A stretch of DNA of 40,392 nt from Aeromonas sanarellii (GTDB lineage Bacteria; Pseudomonadota; Gammaproteobacteria; Enterobacterales; Aeromonadaceae): NCBI RefSeq assembly GCF_000820085.1, contig NZ_CDBN01000012.1, forward strand, positions 1 to 40,392. Direction: 5' to 3'. Below the pieces are notes generated by a model that did not search any database, had not been told where the DNA came from, and saw nothing but the letters and a program-made list of their open reading frames with translations. The position numbers were made by a program, and so were the translations under genes. Of the stretch, positions 15,773 to 24,418 are shown piece after piece (the first letter of the stretch is position 1; every line of letters starts with the position of its first letter).

Positions 15773-16672
15773 TCAGGACTGGCTGGGCACCTTGTCCCGA
15801 CGGGATTTCCACCACCAGCGCAGGCGGATCTGGGAGATGAGCATGCCCGCCAGCATCAGGGCGCAGCCGACGATGGCTCGTTCGTCCAGGTGCTCTCCCA
15901 GCAGCAGCACGCCGCCGATGGCGGCGAACACCGTCTCCAGGCTGAGGATGATGGCGGCGTGGGCCGGGTGGGCCCCGCGCTGCCCCACCACCTGCAGGGT
16001 ATAGCCGATGCCGACCGAGACCAGGCCCGCATAGAGCAGCGCCTGCCAGCCCGCCAGGGCGCCGCTCACCGTCGGTGTTTCGATGACGAAGGCGGTGGCC
16101 AGGCTCAGCAGGCCGCACACCACGAACTGCACGCCGGCAAGGCGAATGGGGGCGACCCGGTTCGAGTAGTGATCCAGCACCAGCAGGTGCACGGCCCAGA
16201 ACAGAGCCCCCACCACCTGCAACAGATCGCCGTAGCCTATGGTGAACTCCTCGGTGACGCTGAGATAATAGAGCCCGGCCATGGCGATGAGGGCGCCGAC
16301 CCAGGTGTTGGCCCCCGTCTTGTGGCGCAGGGCCAGGCCGATGACGGGCACCAGTATGATGTAGAGGCCGGTGATGAAACCCGCCTTGGCGGCCGTGGTA
16401 TAGAGCAGCCCCACCTGTTGCAGGGAGGCGGCGGAGAAGAGCACCCCGCCGGCGATCAGCCCCCCCGTCAGCAGCAGGCGGCGATCACCGGCCGGCTGCC
16501 CGGGCTGGCGTGACTTGAGCCACCACAGCAGGGGCAGCAGGGAGAGGGCGCCGAGCAGGAAGCGCAGGCCGTTGAAGGTGAAGGGCCCCATGTGATCCAT
16601 CCCCAGGCGCTGGGCGACGAAGCCCAGCCCCCAGATGGCGGCGGCCATCAATAACATCATGTTTGAACGCAT
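15773..16672 (-). CDS. EamA/DMT-superfamily transporter
   Basis: A 299-residue inner-membrane protein with about ten membrane segments and two EamA repeats. The first repeat has the typical AAIWGLGFVAQRLGMDHMGP and FNGLRFLLGALSLLP segments; the second includes GDLLQVVGALFWAVHLLVLD and ends ILSLETVFAAIGGVLLLGE before a last helix and a basic tail. These are drug/metabolite exporters or importers with varied substrates that cannot be predicted here. AGGGAT precedes the ATG. Confidence 0.92.
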   Translation of the reverse strand: MRSNMMLLMAAAIWGLGFVAQRLGMDHMGPFTFNGLRFLLGALSLLPLLWWLKSRQPGQPAGDRRLLLTGGLIAGGVLFSAASLQQVGLLYTTAAKAGFITGLYIILVPVIGLALRHKTGANTWVGALIAMAGLYYLSVTEEFTIGYGDLLQVVGALFWAVHLLVLDHYSNRVAPIRLAGVQFVVCGLLSLATAFVIETPTVSGALAGWQALLYAGLVSVGIGYTLQVVGQRGAHPAHAAIILSLETVFAAIGGVLLLGEHLDERAIVGCALMLAGMLISQIRLRWWWKSRRDKVPSQS

Positions 16673-16778
16673 ACGGAATCATCCCTGAGAAAGAGTCGCG
16701 GTGGCACTCGGGCCCCTCTCAGTACGATACCCGTGTGCGGGGGGCTTTGTCGCCGGTCATTTGCACGCTGACCGGGGG

Positions 16779-17219
16779 TCAGCGACTGGCCAGCCTGGCG
16801 AGCAGGGGCAGCAGGGCGAGCAGCAGCAGGTTGCCCCTGAGGATCCAGATCACCCAGAGCTGCTGCTGGGTGGAGACGATGGGGGCACGCCCCTGGCGCA
16901 GGGAGCGGCGCCAGCGATGGAACAGCCGGCTGGGGTAGCCGAAGCTGAGGGCCATGACGAAGAACAGCAGCAGCTTGGTGCGATAGCCGGGGTTGGCGAG
17001 CAGGGTGGCGGGGGGCTGCGGGTGGGCGAGCACCAGCAGCAGGCCGGTGATGAAGATGAGCAGCAGGGCCAGCGCGGCCAGGCTGTCCGCCAGCAGCAGC
17101 TTGCGCACCTGGTCGATGGACATGCCGCGCCGGAACAGAAAATACTCCGAGGTGATGGCGCCGGTCAGGGTGATCACGGCGCAGTAATGGAGCGCGGTCA
17201 GCAGATCCGGGTTCAACAT
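16779..17219 (-). CDS. Small four-helix membrane protein, DUF2214-like
   Basis: A 146-residue integral membrane protein with about four hydrophobic segments (near residues 8-25, 42-62, 80-98 and 120-142). HYCAVITLTGAITSEYFLF near the start and the basic RLFHRWRRSLRQ loop fit the DUF2214 family. The function is unknown. I begin at the ATG at 17219, with AAGGA 11 bases upstream; the open frame runs further upstream into the promoter of the divergent cyclase gene and that extension looks non-coding. Confidence 0.75.
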   Translation of the reverse strand: MLNPDLLTALHYCAVITLTGAITSEYFLFRRGMSIDQVRKLLLADSLAALALLLIFITGLLLVLAHPQPPATLLANPGYRTKLLLFFVMALSFGYPSRLFHRWRRSLRQGRAPIVSTQQQLWVIWILRGNLLLLALLPLLARLASR

Positions 17220-17328
17220 CCAAGCCAGTTCCTTCTCGTCGGCCACATGGCACGCTTCCCTTTGGACGCCATCAGGCGGGGCTGATATTCTGACACTACA
17301 CGGCCTCAGGGGATAGCAGGAGTCAGGG

Positions 17329-18930
17329 TTGGATAAGCGAGCAGTCTCCAAAAAAACCTGGTCCCTGGTTGCCCGGATGCGCCTGGGCCTGCTTCTGCTC
17401 TTCATCCCCGTGCTGATGCTGGGGGCCATCTACTACCTGCACATGGAGCGCAGCCTGCAACGGGAGTTGCAGCAGCGCCTGCTCGCCACCAATCACCAGT
17501 TGCGCCACGTCTTCATCGAGCCTTATCTCCATGAGCTGGAGCGCCAGTTCTCCCTCATCTACGACCGGGTGAGGGTGGAGGACATCAGCGGTCCCCGGCT
17601 GCTCAACACCGAGACCTATCTCAGGGAGTGGCGCCTCTACAAGGGGGTCATGGCGGATCTCGTCTACATCTATGTGGGCACCGCCGAGCGCCAGATGCTG
17701 ATCTATCCCGCCTGGCAGGCGGATGCCGGTTTCGACCCCAGGACGCGCCCCTGGTATCAGCTGGCCAGCCAGCATCTGGGGGAGATGGTCTGGACCGAAC
17801 CCTACTACGACTACACCAACGGCAACCTGGTGATCGCGCTTGCACGGGCCATCACCGACAAGGAGGGCAGGGTGCGCGGCGTCTTCGCGGTCGATGCCAT
17901 CCTGGCTCCCTTCTCCGCCCAGCTGAACCGTCAGTGGAACAGCGGTTACCAGATGATCGTCAACCAGTCCGGCAAGGTGCTGACCCATCCCGACCCGTCC
18001 CGGTTGCTCAAACCCATGACGCACCCGAGCTGGCTCTCCCGTTTCAACGGGGCGGATGGCATCTTCCTGGATCCTGAGTCGCGGCAGTTCGTGGCCTACA
18101 GCCGGCTGCCGGAGCGCAACTGGGTGCTGATCAGCGTGCTGCCGGCTTCCAGCATCCAGGCCGTGGTGGCGAGCGCCTCTCTCAACGTGCTCGGGATCAT
18201 CGTCCTTGCCAGCGTGCTCTACGTGGTGCTGGCGCTGATCTGGTCCCGGTACTTCAGGCGCATGGTGGACGAAATTTCCACCCGGATCCGCGCCAGCAGG
18301 ACGCAACCGGAAGGGCTGTCCCACGGGGGGATGCGCGAGCTCAGGCACGTCTATGCCGAGCTGGCCGAGGTGAGCAAGGATTACCACGAGGCGCGCCAGC
18401 AGGCGAACCTGGACAAGCTGACCGGCCTCTACAACCGCCGCTTCTTCGACGAGCGTCTGAACCGGTTGCTGCTCGATCAGCATCCCTTCTGCCTGGCCAT
18501 GATCGATCTGGATGGCTTCAAGCGGGTCAATGATACCTATGGTCACCAGACCGGGGACGTGGTGCTCAAGCGGGTGTCGAGCCTGGGCGCCCGATTGCTG
18601 GGGGATCATGGCTGGGTCTGCCGCTACGGCGGCGAGGAGCTGGTGGTGCTGTTCGCCAACCCGGACGTCCACTTCTGCCTGATGCTGCTTGAGCAGTTTC
18701 GCAAGGGGGTGGAGTCACTGGACTGGCGCGAGCCCGGCCTTGGGATCACCTTCAGCGGCGGCCTGGTGGCGAGCGCCCCCGGGATGGATGCCAGGCACCT
18801 GCTGGCCATGGTCGATGCCGAGGTCTACCGGGCCAAGCGGGATGGCAAGAACCGCATCCATCTGGGGGAGGCCGCGCCGTCGAACGGCTTGCCGTCAGAC
18901 GACGGCATGCTGAGCAAGGAAGAGGCCTGA
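17329..18930 (+). CDS. Membrane-bound diguanylate cyclase with a dCACHE sensor
   Basis: A 533-residue protein: cytoplasmic N-terminus, TM1 (LGLLLLFIPVLMLGAIYYL, about 19-37), a periplasmic dCACHE domain with DPRTRPWYQLA (about 136-146), TM2 (about 285-305), a linker and a GGDEF domain. The active motif is GGEEL at 434-438 (GGEE(L/F) variants are active), with DLDGFKRVNDTYGH upstream. It should make cyclic di-GMP in response to a small periplasmic ligand such as an amino acid or organic acid. No RxxD inhibitory site is evident at the usual place before RYGG. The start is TTG at 17329, chosen from the AGGAG at 17319-17323. Confidence 0.92.
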   Translation: MDKRAVSKKTWSLVARMRLGLLLLFIPVLMLGAIYYLHMERSLQRELQQRLLATNHQLRHVFIEPYLHELERQFSLIYDRVRVEDISGPRLLNTETYLREWRLYKGVMADLVYIYVGTAERQMLIYPAWQADAGFDPRTRPWYQLASQHLGEMVWTEPYYDYTNGNLVIALARAITDKEGRVRGVFAVDAILAPFSAQLNRQWNSGYQMIVNQSGKVLTHPDPSRLLKPMTHPSWLSRFNGADGIFLDPESRQFVAYSRLPERNWVLISVLPASSIQAVVASASLNVLGIIVLASVLYVVLALIWSRYFRRMVDEISTRIRASRTQPEGLSHGGMRELRHVYAELAEVSKDYHEARQQANLDKLTGLYNRRFFDERLNRLLLDQHPFCLAMIDLDGFKRVNDTYGHQTGDVVLKRVSSLGARLLGDHGWVCRYGGEELVVLFANPDVHFCLMLLEQFRKGVESLDWREPGLGITFSGGLVASAPGMDARHLLAMVDAEVYRAKRDGKNRIHLGEAAPSNGLPSDDGMLSKEEA

Positions 18931-18942
18931 GGGCCTCTTCCT
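18917..18942. terminator. Hairpin overlapping the diguanylate cyclase stop codon
   Basis: An 11-bp perfect stem (AGGAAGAGGCC / GGCCTCTTCCT) with a TGAG loop that includes the TGA stop. It separates the convergent cyclase and HAD genes. There is no clear T run on the plus strand. Confidence 0.6.
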
Positions 18943-18953
18943 CGTCTGGAGGG

Positions 18954-19613
18954 TCAGGCCTGCCCGGACCAGTGGAGCAGGGGCCAGCCCAGCTCCGAGG
19001 CGCAATGGCGCAGCGCGGGGGCCGGATTGACCGCATGGGGATGGCTCACCGCCCGCAGCATGGGCAGATCGTTGTGGGAGTCGCTGTAGCCAAAGCTCCC
19101 CTGCCAGGGGTTGTCCCGCCCGGCAAAGAGCTGGTTGATGCGGGCCACCTTGCCCTCGCGAAAACTCAGGGTGCCGCGGGTCTGGCCGGTCAGCATCCCC
19201 GACTCTTCATCGAGCAGGATGGCGACGCAGTGATCCATTCCCAGCATCTTTGCCATGGGCGCCACCAGATGCTCGCCGGAGGCGGAGATGAGCACCAGCT
19301 CGTCGCCCCGCTCCCGATGCCACTCGATGCGCGCCAGCCCTTCGGGGTAGAGGCGCTCGCGCAGCACCTGCTCGGCGAAGTGGTGGCACTGCTGATCCAG
19401 CCACTGGCGCGACCTGCCCGCCAGCGGCTGCAGGGTGAAGGCCATGTACTGGTGCATGTCCATCTTGCCCTGGTGGTAGAGGGACATCATAGCCTGCTCC
19501 TCCGCGATCATGCTGGCGGGAGCAAGCTCCTCGGCCACCATGTACTCCAGCCAGAGGCTGGCGGAATCCCCGGCAATCAGGGTCTCGTCCAGATCAAACA
19601 GTGCCAGTGCCAT
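18954..19613 (-). CDS. HAD-superfamily IB phosphatase (SerB/CicA-like)
   Basis: A 219-residue HAD hydrolase. Motif I is DLDET with the nucleophile D7 and acid D9, motif II is in LVLISASGEH, motif III Lys is in FREGKVARI, and motif IV is GYSDSHNDLPML. This is the subfamily IB (SerB-like) arrangement, with the helical cap between motifs I and II. It removes phosphate from a small metabolite that cannot be named. AGGAGC precedes the ATG. It lies 39 bp downstream of the importer ATPase gene on the same strand with no terminator seen, so it may be the last gene of that operon. Confidence 0.9.
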   Translation of the reverse strand: MALALFDLDETLIAGDSASLWLEYMVAEELAPASMIAEEQAMMSLYHQGKMDMHQYMAFTLQPLAGRSRQWLDQQCHHFAEQVLRERLYPEGLARIEWHRERGDELVLISASGEHLVAPMAKMLGMDHCVAILLDEESGMLTGQTRGTLSFREGKVARINQLFAGRDNPWQGSFGYSDSHNDLPMLRAVSHPHAVNPAPALRHCASELGWPLLHWSGQA

Positions 19614-19652
19614 GGGCGCTCCTCGTAGTGAAAATGGAAATGAAATGCTGCC

Positions 19653-20660
19653 TCATGCTACCTCACAGAGCTGATCCCGGGCCACCGCCAGGGTCACGGC
19701 GCCGCCCACCGGCCACAGATCCCGGGCCGAGCGGTTGAGGCAATCCACCGTCAACAGCCCCGCCTCGCACTCCACCTGATAGCGGATGACGTTGCCGAGC
19801 AGCTGTCGCTGGCGAACGATGCCGGGCAGGCTGGGCTCGCTGCTGGTCGCCCCGGCGGGCAGCAGGGTGATGGACTCCGGTCGCAGCGCCAGCTTGCCCT
19901 GAAAACGGGGGCCGAACAGCGACTTGCCCTGCTCGGCGCCGAGCAGGTTGTAGTTGCCGATAAAGCCCGCCACAAACTCGCTGGCGGGTCTGGTGTAGAT
20001 CTCCTCCGGCGTGCCGCTCTGCACGATGGATCCCTTGTTCATCAGGAAGATCCGGTCCGACATGGTCAGCGCCTCCTCCTGATCGTGAGTCACGAAGAGG
20101 GTGGTGAGCTCAAGGCGCTGCTGGATCTCGCGGATCTGCTGGCGCAGGCTGCGGCGGATGCGGGCATCCAGCGCCGAGAGCGGCTCGTCCAGCAGCAGGA
20201 TCCTTGGCCGTACCACCAGAGCCCGGGCCAGCGCCACCCGCTGGCGCTGGCCGCCGGATAGCTCACTCGGATAGCGGCGCTCGAAACCGGTCAGCTCCAC
20301 CAGCTCCAGCGCCTCTTGCACGCTGGCGGCCAGCGCCCGCCCCGGCTGGGGTTTCATCTTGAGGCCGAAGGCGACGTTGTCCCACACCGTCATGTTGGGG
20401 AACAGCGCATAGCTCTGGAACACCATGCCGATGCCCCGCTTCTGGGGTTCCTGCCAGGTGATGTCTTCACCGGCCACCCGCACCTGACCACCATCCACCG
20501 GGGTGAGCCCGGCCAGCGCCCGCAGCAGGGTTGACTTACCGCAGCCGGAGGGGCCGAGCAGGGTCACCAGCTCCCCCTTGCGGATGCCGAATTCGATCCC
20601 CTCGAACACCCTGGTGTCGCCGTAGGATTTGTGCAGTTGATTTACTTCTAAATGGAACAT
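19653..20660 (-). CDS. phnT: ABC importer ATPase, PhnT-like (2-aminoethylphosphonate type)
   Basis: A 335-residue ATPase of the polyamine/iron/phosphonate importer group. Walker A is GPSGCGKST (about 35-43), the signature is LSGGQRQRVALARAL, Walker B is ILLLDEPLSALD, and the switch His is in FVTHDQEEAL. A C-terminal TOBE-like domain (about 250-335) may bind a regulator or substrate. It is the last transporter gene of the operon phnS - hydrolase - phnU - phnV - phnT. The phosphonate assignment comes from its neighbours, mainly the PhnR-like regulator. Confidence 0.88.
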   Translation of the reverse strand: MFHLEVNQLHKSYGDTRVFEGIEFGIRKGELVTLLGPSGCGKSTLLRALAGLTPVDGGQVRVAGEDITWQEPQKRGIGMVFQSYALFPNMTVWDNVAFGLKMKPQPGRALAASVQEALELVELTGFERRYPSELSGGQRQRVALARALVVRPRILLLDEPLSALDARIRRSLRQQIREIQQRLELTTLFVTHDQEEALTMSDRIFLMNKGSIVQSGTPEEIYTRPASEFVAGFIGNYNLLGAEQGKSLFGPRFQGKLALRPESITLLPAGATSSEPSLPGIVRQRQLLGNVIRYQVECEAGLLTVDCLNRSARDLWPVGGAVTLAVARDQLCEVA

Positions 20661-20666
20661 GTTGAT

Positions 20667-21443
20667 TCACCGATGAAATCTGTTGGCCGCCCAGGTGAGC
20701 AGCAGGGTCAGCAGGAAGTAGCTCATCACCAGGGCGCTGGTGAAATGGCCCGAGGTGGCACGCATGTTGTAGAGGTAGACCTGCAGGGTTTCGTAACGGG
20801 TGCCCACCAGCATGTTGGCAAACACGAACTCGCCGAGCAGGAAGGAGAGCGAGAGAAACAGTGCCGCCAGCAGCCCCTTGCGCAGGCAGGGGATCACCAC
20901 CAGCAGGAAGGCGCGGGCACTGCTCGCCCCCAGCAGATGGGCGGCATCCATCAGATCCTTCAGCGGTACCCCCTGCAAACTGTTGGCCAGCGCCCGGTAC
21001 ATGAAGGGCAGCACCACGGTGAACCAGGTGCCGATGAGGATCCACGGCGTGCCGATGATGGGCAGGACACCGTCGGCGTAGATCTGCAGCAGCCCCACCG
21101 AGGAGACCACAGGTGGCACCGCGAAGGGGAGCAGGATCAGCAGGTTCATCCAGGGATCCAGCTTCGGGAAGTAGTAGGCCACCACCAGCACGGTCGGTAC
21201 CAGCACCAGGGTCCCCAGCAGCAGGGTGGCGAAACAGACCAGGAGGCTTCGGCCAAAGGCCGCGAGAAAGCGCGGATCGCCCCACAGCTTCAGATACCAG
21301 TCGAGGGTGAAGCCGTCCGGCAGCAGGGTGGCCCCCCAGCGGGTGGAGATGGAGTAGAGAAAGGTGGCCAGCAGCGGCAGCAGCAGGGTGGCCACCAGGG
21401 CCCCCAGCACCCAGCGCGGCCAGCCCGGTTTCAAATCATGCAT
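20667..21443 (-). CDS. phnV: ABC importer permease, PhnV-like
   Basis: A 258-residue inner-membrane permease with about six membrane segments. The BPD_transp_1 coupling loop (EAA-like) is seen as DAAHLLGASSARAFLLVVIPCLRKG. It pairs with the PhnU-like permease upstream, whose stop codon it overlaps by eight bases, and with the ATPase 6 bp downstream. Such overlaps indicate a single transcript. Naming U versus V follows gene order and is not certain. Confidence 0.85.
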   Translation of the reverse strand: MHDLKPGWPRWVLGALVATLLLPLLATFLYSISTRWGATLLPDGFTLDWYLKLWGDPRFLAAFGRSLLVCFATLLLGTLVLVPTVLVVAYYFPKLDPWMNLLILLPFAVPPVVSSVGLLQIYADGVLPIIGTPWILIGTWFTVVLPFMYRALANSLQGVPLKDLMDAAHLLGASSARAFLLVVIPCLRKGLLAALFLSLSFLLGEFVFANMLVGTRYETLQVYLYNMRATSGHFTSALVMSYFLLTLLLTWAANRFHR

Positions 21444-22335
21444 GGGATTGCCCCTTGTTCACGTAGCTCTTTTTCAGCAGCCACTGGTTGGCGGCCGTCA
21501 CCACCCCCAGCAGCACCATCAGGATCACCGCCAGCGCCGCTGCCATGTTCGGCTCGAGGAAGATGTCGCCGGAGACCAGGCTGGCCACCCGGATGGTCAC
21601 CAGGTTGAAGTTGCCGGTGGTGAGGGCATAGGCGGAGGCATAGGCCCCCACAGCGTTGGCAAACAGGATGATCAGGGTGCCGAGCAGCGCAGGCGTCAGC
21701 ACCGGCAGCGCCACGTGCCACACGTATTGCCCCTTGCTCGCCCCCAGCAGCGCGGCGGCCCGGGGCCACTCATCCTGCAGGGCATCGAAGGCTGGGTAGA
21801 GCAGCAGCAGGGCGAGCGGGATCTGGAAGTAGGTGTAGATGAGGATAAGGCCGCTGCCGGAGTAGAGGTTGAAGCCGTCGATCCAGCCCCAGGATTTCAG
21901 CAACAGAGTGACCGCTCCGTTGGTACCGAGAATGATGATAAAGGCGAACGCCAGCGGCACCCCGCTGAAGTTGCCCGTCATGGTGACGAAGGCCAGCAGC
22001 AGCCGCTTGACCCGCTCGCCGCTGTGGCGCAGCGCGGCCGACCCCAGGGTGCCGATGGCAAGCCCCGCCAGACTGGCGATGCCGGCGATGCGCAGGGAGT
22101 TGCCGAAGGACTGCAGGTAGAAGGGGGAGCTCAAAATCTCCCGGTAATGGTCGAGGCCCCAGCCATCCGGGGTCTGAAAGCTGCCCACCAGCACCCACAC
22201 CATGGGAGCGAGCTGGAACAGGATCATCAGCAGGATAAACGGCAGCAGCACCAGGGCCGGCAGCCAGTGGCGGCGCACCTTGTGCTTGGTTGCCACGGGT
22301 TGATCCGCGAGGATCTCGGTGGTGGCAGGCATCAT
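21436..22335 (-). CDS. phnU: ABC importer permease, PhnU-like
   Basis: A 299-residue inner-membrane permease. A basic cytoplasmic N-terminus (KHKVRRHW) precedes the first membrane helix and five more follow. The coupling loop is EWPRAAALLGASKGQYVWHVALPVLTP. The start codon overlaps the stop of the hydrolase gene (TGATG), so translation is probably coupled. It forms the membrane pore with the PhnV-like partner. Confidence 0.86.
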   Translation of the reverse strand: MMPATTEILADQPVATKHKVRRHWLPALVLLPFILLMILFQLAPMVWVLVGSFQTPDGWGLDHYREILSSPFYLQSFGNSLRIAGIASLAGLAIGTLGSAALRHSGERVKRLLLAFVTMTGNFSGVPLAFAFIIILGTNGAVTLLLKSWGWIDGFNLYSGSGLILIYTYFQIPLALLLLYPAFDALQDEWPRAAALLGASKGQYVWHVALPVLTPALLGTLIILFANAVGAYASAYALTTGNFNLVTIRVASLVSGDIFLEPNMAAALAVILMVLLGVVTAANQWLLKKSYVNKGQSHA

Positions 22336-23168
22336 CAGTGCACCTCGCGCATAAAGGCCGCCTTGAGCAGCGGTGGCGCTGCCGGCTTGTCGTGGGGCAG
22401 GCCCAGCAGGTCGGCCATCAGGGCGCAGAGCTGGGTCTGGGCAACAGCCACCTCATCCGGCCAGCGCTCGACGAAGGCGTCGCCAAACAGCCAGAGCGGC
22501 ACGGTGCGCTCTTCGGGCAGGGTGCCGCCGTGGCTGAGATCCTCGTTCATGCCGTGATCCGAGGTGATCACCACCTGATACCCCTCTGCCAGCCACTGGG
22601 GCAGCAGGTCGGCCAGCAGGCTGTCCATGCGGCGCGCCTGGTTGCGGTACTGGCGTGAGTCGAGGCCAAACTGGTGACCCGCATCGTCCACCCCCATGGG
22701 GTGGAGCAGCAGAAAATCGGGGTCATACTGGCTGCGCAGCCACTCGCCGTCCATCAGCAGATGGCTGTCGGGGTAGGCGTCATCCCAGTAGAAGCAGCCG
22801 TGCTGGATGGGCAGCTGCTCGTCGTGAGTGAAGCGATCGCGGGCCGCCAGCCAGGGGCTCTGGTTGTAGAGCTCGCTCACCCAGTAATAGGCCGCGGCCG
22901 CGGTGCGTTTGCCCGCGGCGCGGGCCAGATGGAAGATGGAGTCATGCAGGCTGAGGCGACTCACCCCGTTGTGGGTGATGCCGCTCGCCACCGGCGGCAC
23001 GCCGGTCAGGATGCACTCGTAGAGGGGCCGGGAGAGAGACGGCAGGGCAGCATTCAGGGTCGTATGCAGGCCCCGCCCCGCCTCTACCATGCCACCGAGG
23101 TAGCCCATGCAGTGGGCTACCTCGGCTGCCAGACCATCCACAAGTACCACTATCACCTTGTGTTGCAC
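22335..23168 (-). CDS. Alkaline-phosphatase-superfamily hydrolase in the importer operon (NPP/PhnA-like)
   Basis: A 277-residue cytoplasmic metallo-hydrolase with no signal peptide. The two-metal ligands of the superfamily are all visible: D11 (VVLVDG), nucleophile S46 (PSLSRP, where many relatives use Thr), D161 and H165 (GVDDAGHQFG), D204-H205 (TSDHGM) and H213 (SHGG). Relatives include nucleotide pyrophosphatases/phosphodiesterases and phosphonoacetate hydrolase PhnA. It sits between the binding protein and the first permease, starts with GTG after a strong AAGGAG that overlaps the upstream stop, and overlaps the next start. It probably cleaves the imported substrate in the cytoplasm. Whether the bond is P-C or P-O is open. 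Confidence 0.85.
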   Translation of the reverse strand: MQHKVIVVLVDGLAAEVAHCMGYLGGMVEAGRGLHTTLNAALPSLSRPLYECILTGVPPVASGITHNGVSRLSLHDSIFHLARAAGKRTAAAAYYWVSELYNQSPWLAARDRFTHDEQLPIQHGCFYWDDAYPDSHLLMDGEWLRSQYDPDFLLLHPMGVDDAGHQFGLDSRQYRNQARRMDSLLADLLPQWLAEGYQVVITSDHGMNEDLSHGGTLPEERTVPLWLFGDAFVERWPDEVAVAQTQLCALMADLLGLPHDKPAAPPLLKAAFMREVH

Positions 23169-23178
23169 TGGCCGCTCC

Positions 23179-24231
23179 TTACTGCATATGGATCATGACG
23201 TTCTCTTGCCACTGACGCGGCAGGGCCTTGGAGCTCTGCTCCCAGGCGGCGTGATCCTGCACCGGCTTGGCATTGGCATACTGTTCGGCAGGCAGCAGCT
23301 TGGCCTTGACGTCATCCGGCAGGGTCACGTTGCTGCGGATGGGGCGGGCGTAGCCACGGGCCAGGTTGATTTGCCCCGCATCGGAGAGGATGTATTCACG
23401 GGCCAGCTTGGCGGCGTTGGGGTTCTTGGCCCACTTGTTGATGATGGTGGTGTAGCCGGCGATGACGGATCCGTCGCTCGGGATCACCACATCAAACTTC
23501 CTGGGGTCGATCTGGTCGCGGTAGTTCAGGGCGTTGAAGTCCCACAGCACGCCCACTTCCACCTCGCCCTTCTCGATGTTGGCGATGGTCGGGTCGTTCA
23601 GCGACAGGCGACCCTGCTTGGCCAGCTGACCGAACAGCTCCAGCGCGGGTTTCAGATTCTTCTCGCTGCCGCCGGTGGCGTAGGCCGCCGCCAGCACGCC
23701 GTTGTTGGCCTGGGAGGCCACGCCCACGTCACCCAGGGTTACCTTGTAGTCGCCGCCCAGCAGGGATTGCCAGCTGGTGGGGGCGGCCTTGACCAGATCC
23801 TTGTTGATCAGGAAGGCGATGGTGCCGGTATAGGCCAGCATCCAGTGGCCGTCGGCGTCCTTGGCCCAGTTCGGAATGTCGGCCCAGGTGGAGGGCTTGT
23901 AGGGCTGGGTGACCCCCTGCTGGACCGCGACCGGGCCGAAGGCACCGCCCACGTCGCCGATGTCGGCGGTGGCGTTGGCCTTCTCGGCGGCGAACTTGGC
24001 GATCTCCTGGGCCGAGCTCATGTCGGTATCCTGATGCTTGATGCCGTAGAGGCTGCCGAGCTGCTGCCAGGTGTCCTTCCAGTTGGCCCAGCTGTCGGGC
24101 ATGCCGACGCTCTGGAGCTGGCCTTCGCCGCGGGCGGCTTTTTCCAGGTCCGCGATATTCTCGGCTGCATAGAGCGGCTGACTGATGGCCGCCAGGGCCA
24201 GTGCACTTGCGATCACGCTTTTCATCATCAT
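23179..24231 (-). CDS. phnS: Periplasmic substrate-binding protein of the importer, PhnS-like
   Basis: A 350-residue binding protein with a signal peptide (MMMKSVIASALALAAISQPLYA, cleaved before AEN). The mature part has the extracellular solute-binding family 1 fold, as seen in TADIGDVGGAFGP, WMLAYTGTIAFLINKDLV and GEVEVGVLWDFNALNYRD. The family includes iron(III), polyamine and 2-aminoethylphosphonate binders. It is the first gene of the operon. An AGAGGGATGGG sequence precedes three successive ATG codons, any of which could start. Confidence 0.87.
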   Translation of the reverse strand: MMMKSVIASALALAAISQPLYAAENIADLEKAARGEGQLQSVGMPDSWANWKDTWQQLGSLYGIKHQDTDMSSAQEIAKFAAEKANATADIGDVGGAFGPVAVQQGVTQPYKPSTWADIPNWAKDADGHWMLAYTGTIAFLINKDLVKAAPTSWQSLLGGDYKVTLGDVGVASQANNGVLAAAYATGGSEKNLKPALELFGQLAKQGRLSLNDPTIANIEKGEVEVGVLWDFNALNYRDQIDPRKFDVVIPSDGSVIAGYTTIINKWAKNPNAAKLAREYILSDAGQINLARGYARPIRSNVTLPDDVKAKLLPAEQYANAKPVQDHAAWEQSSKALPRQWQENVMIHMQ

Positions 24232-24332
24232 CCCATCCCTCTGGACTAGGTCAGTTAAGGTTCGAGAGGGATGCTAGAGGGGGAATATGACGGTGGCGGG
24301 GCGCTTTGATGGCAATTTGATGACATGTCGAC

Positions 24333-24418
24333 CTGTCACCGGGCTGTCATCCCGCGGGGGTACAACTCCGGGTGACAGCCGCTGGTCTATGCCAGCCATG
24401 AGCCACAGGAACCTGACA
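24333..24418 (+). promoter_or_regulatory. Repeated CTGTCA/TGACAG motifs, candidate PhnR operator
   Basis: The region between phnS and phnR contains CTGTCACC (24333-24340), CTGTCA (24344-24349), GGTGACAG (24371-24378) and TGACAG (24414-24419). The first and third form an 8-bp inverted repeat 30 bp apart. The cluster is directly in front of the preferred phnR start, which suits autoregulation. Binding is inferred. Confidence 0.4.

Noticed and set aside
17323..18672. Minus-strand open frame opposite the diguanylate cyclase
   Set aside because: The plus strand has clear CACHE and GGDEF motifs; the antisense product is compositionally odd.
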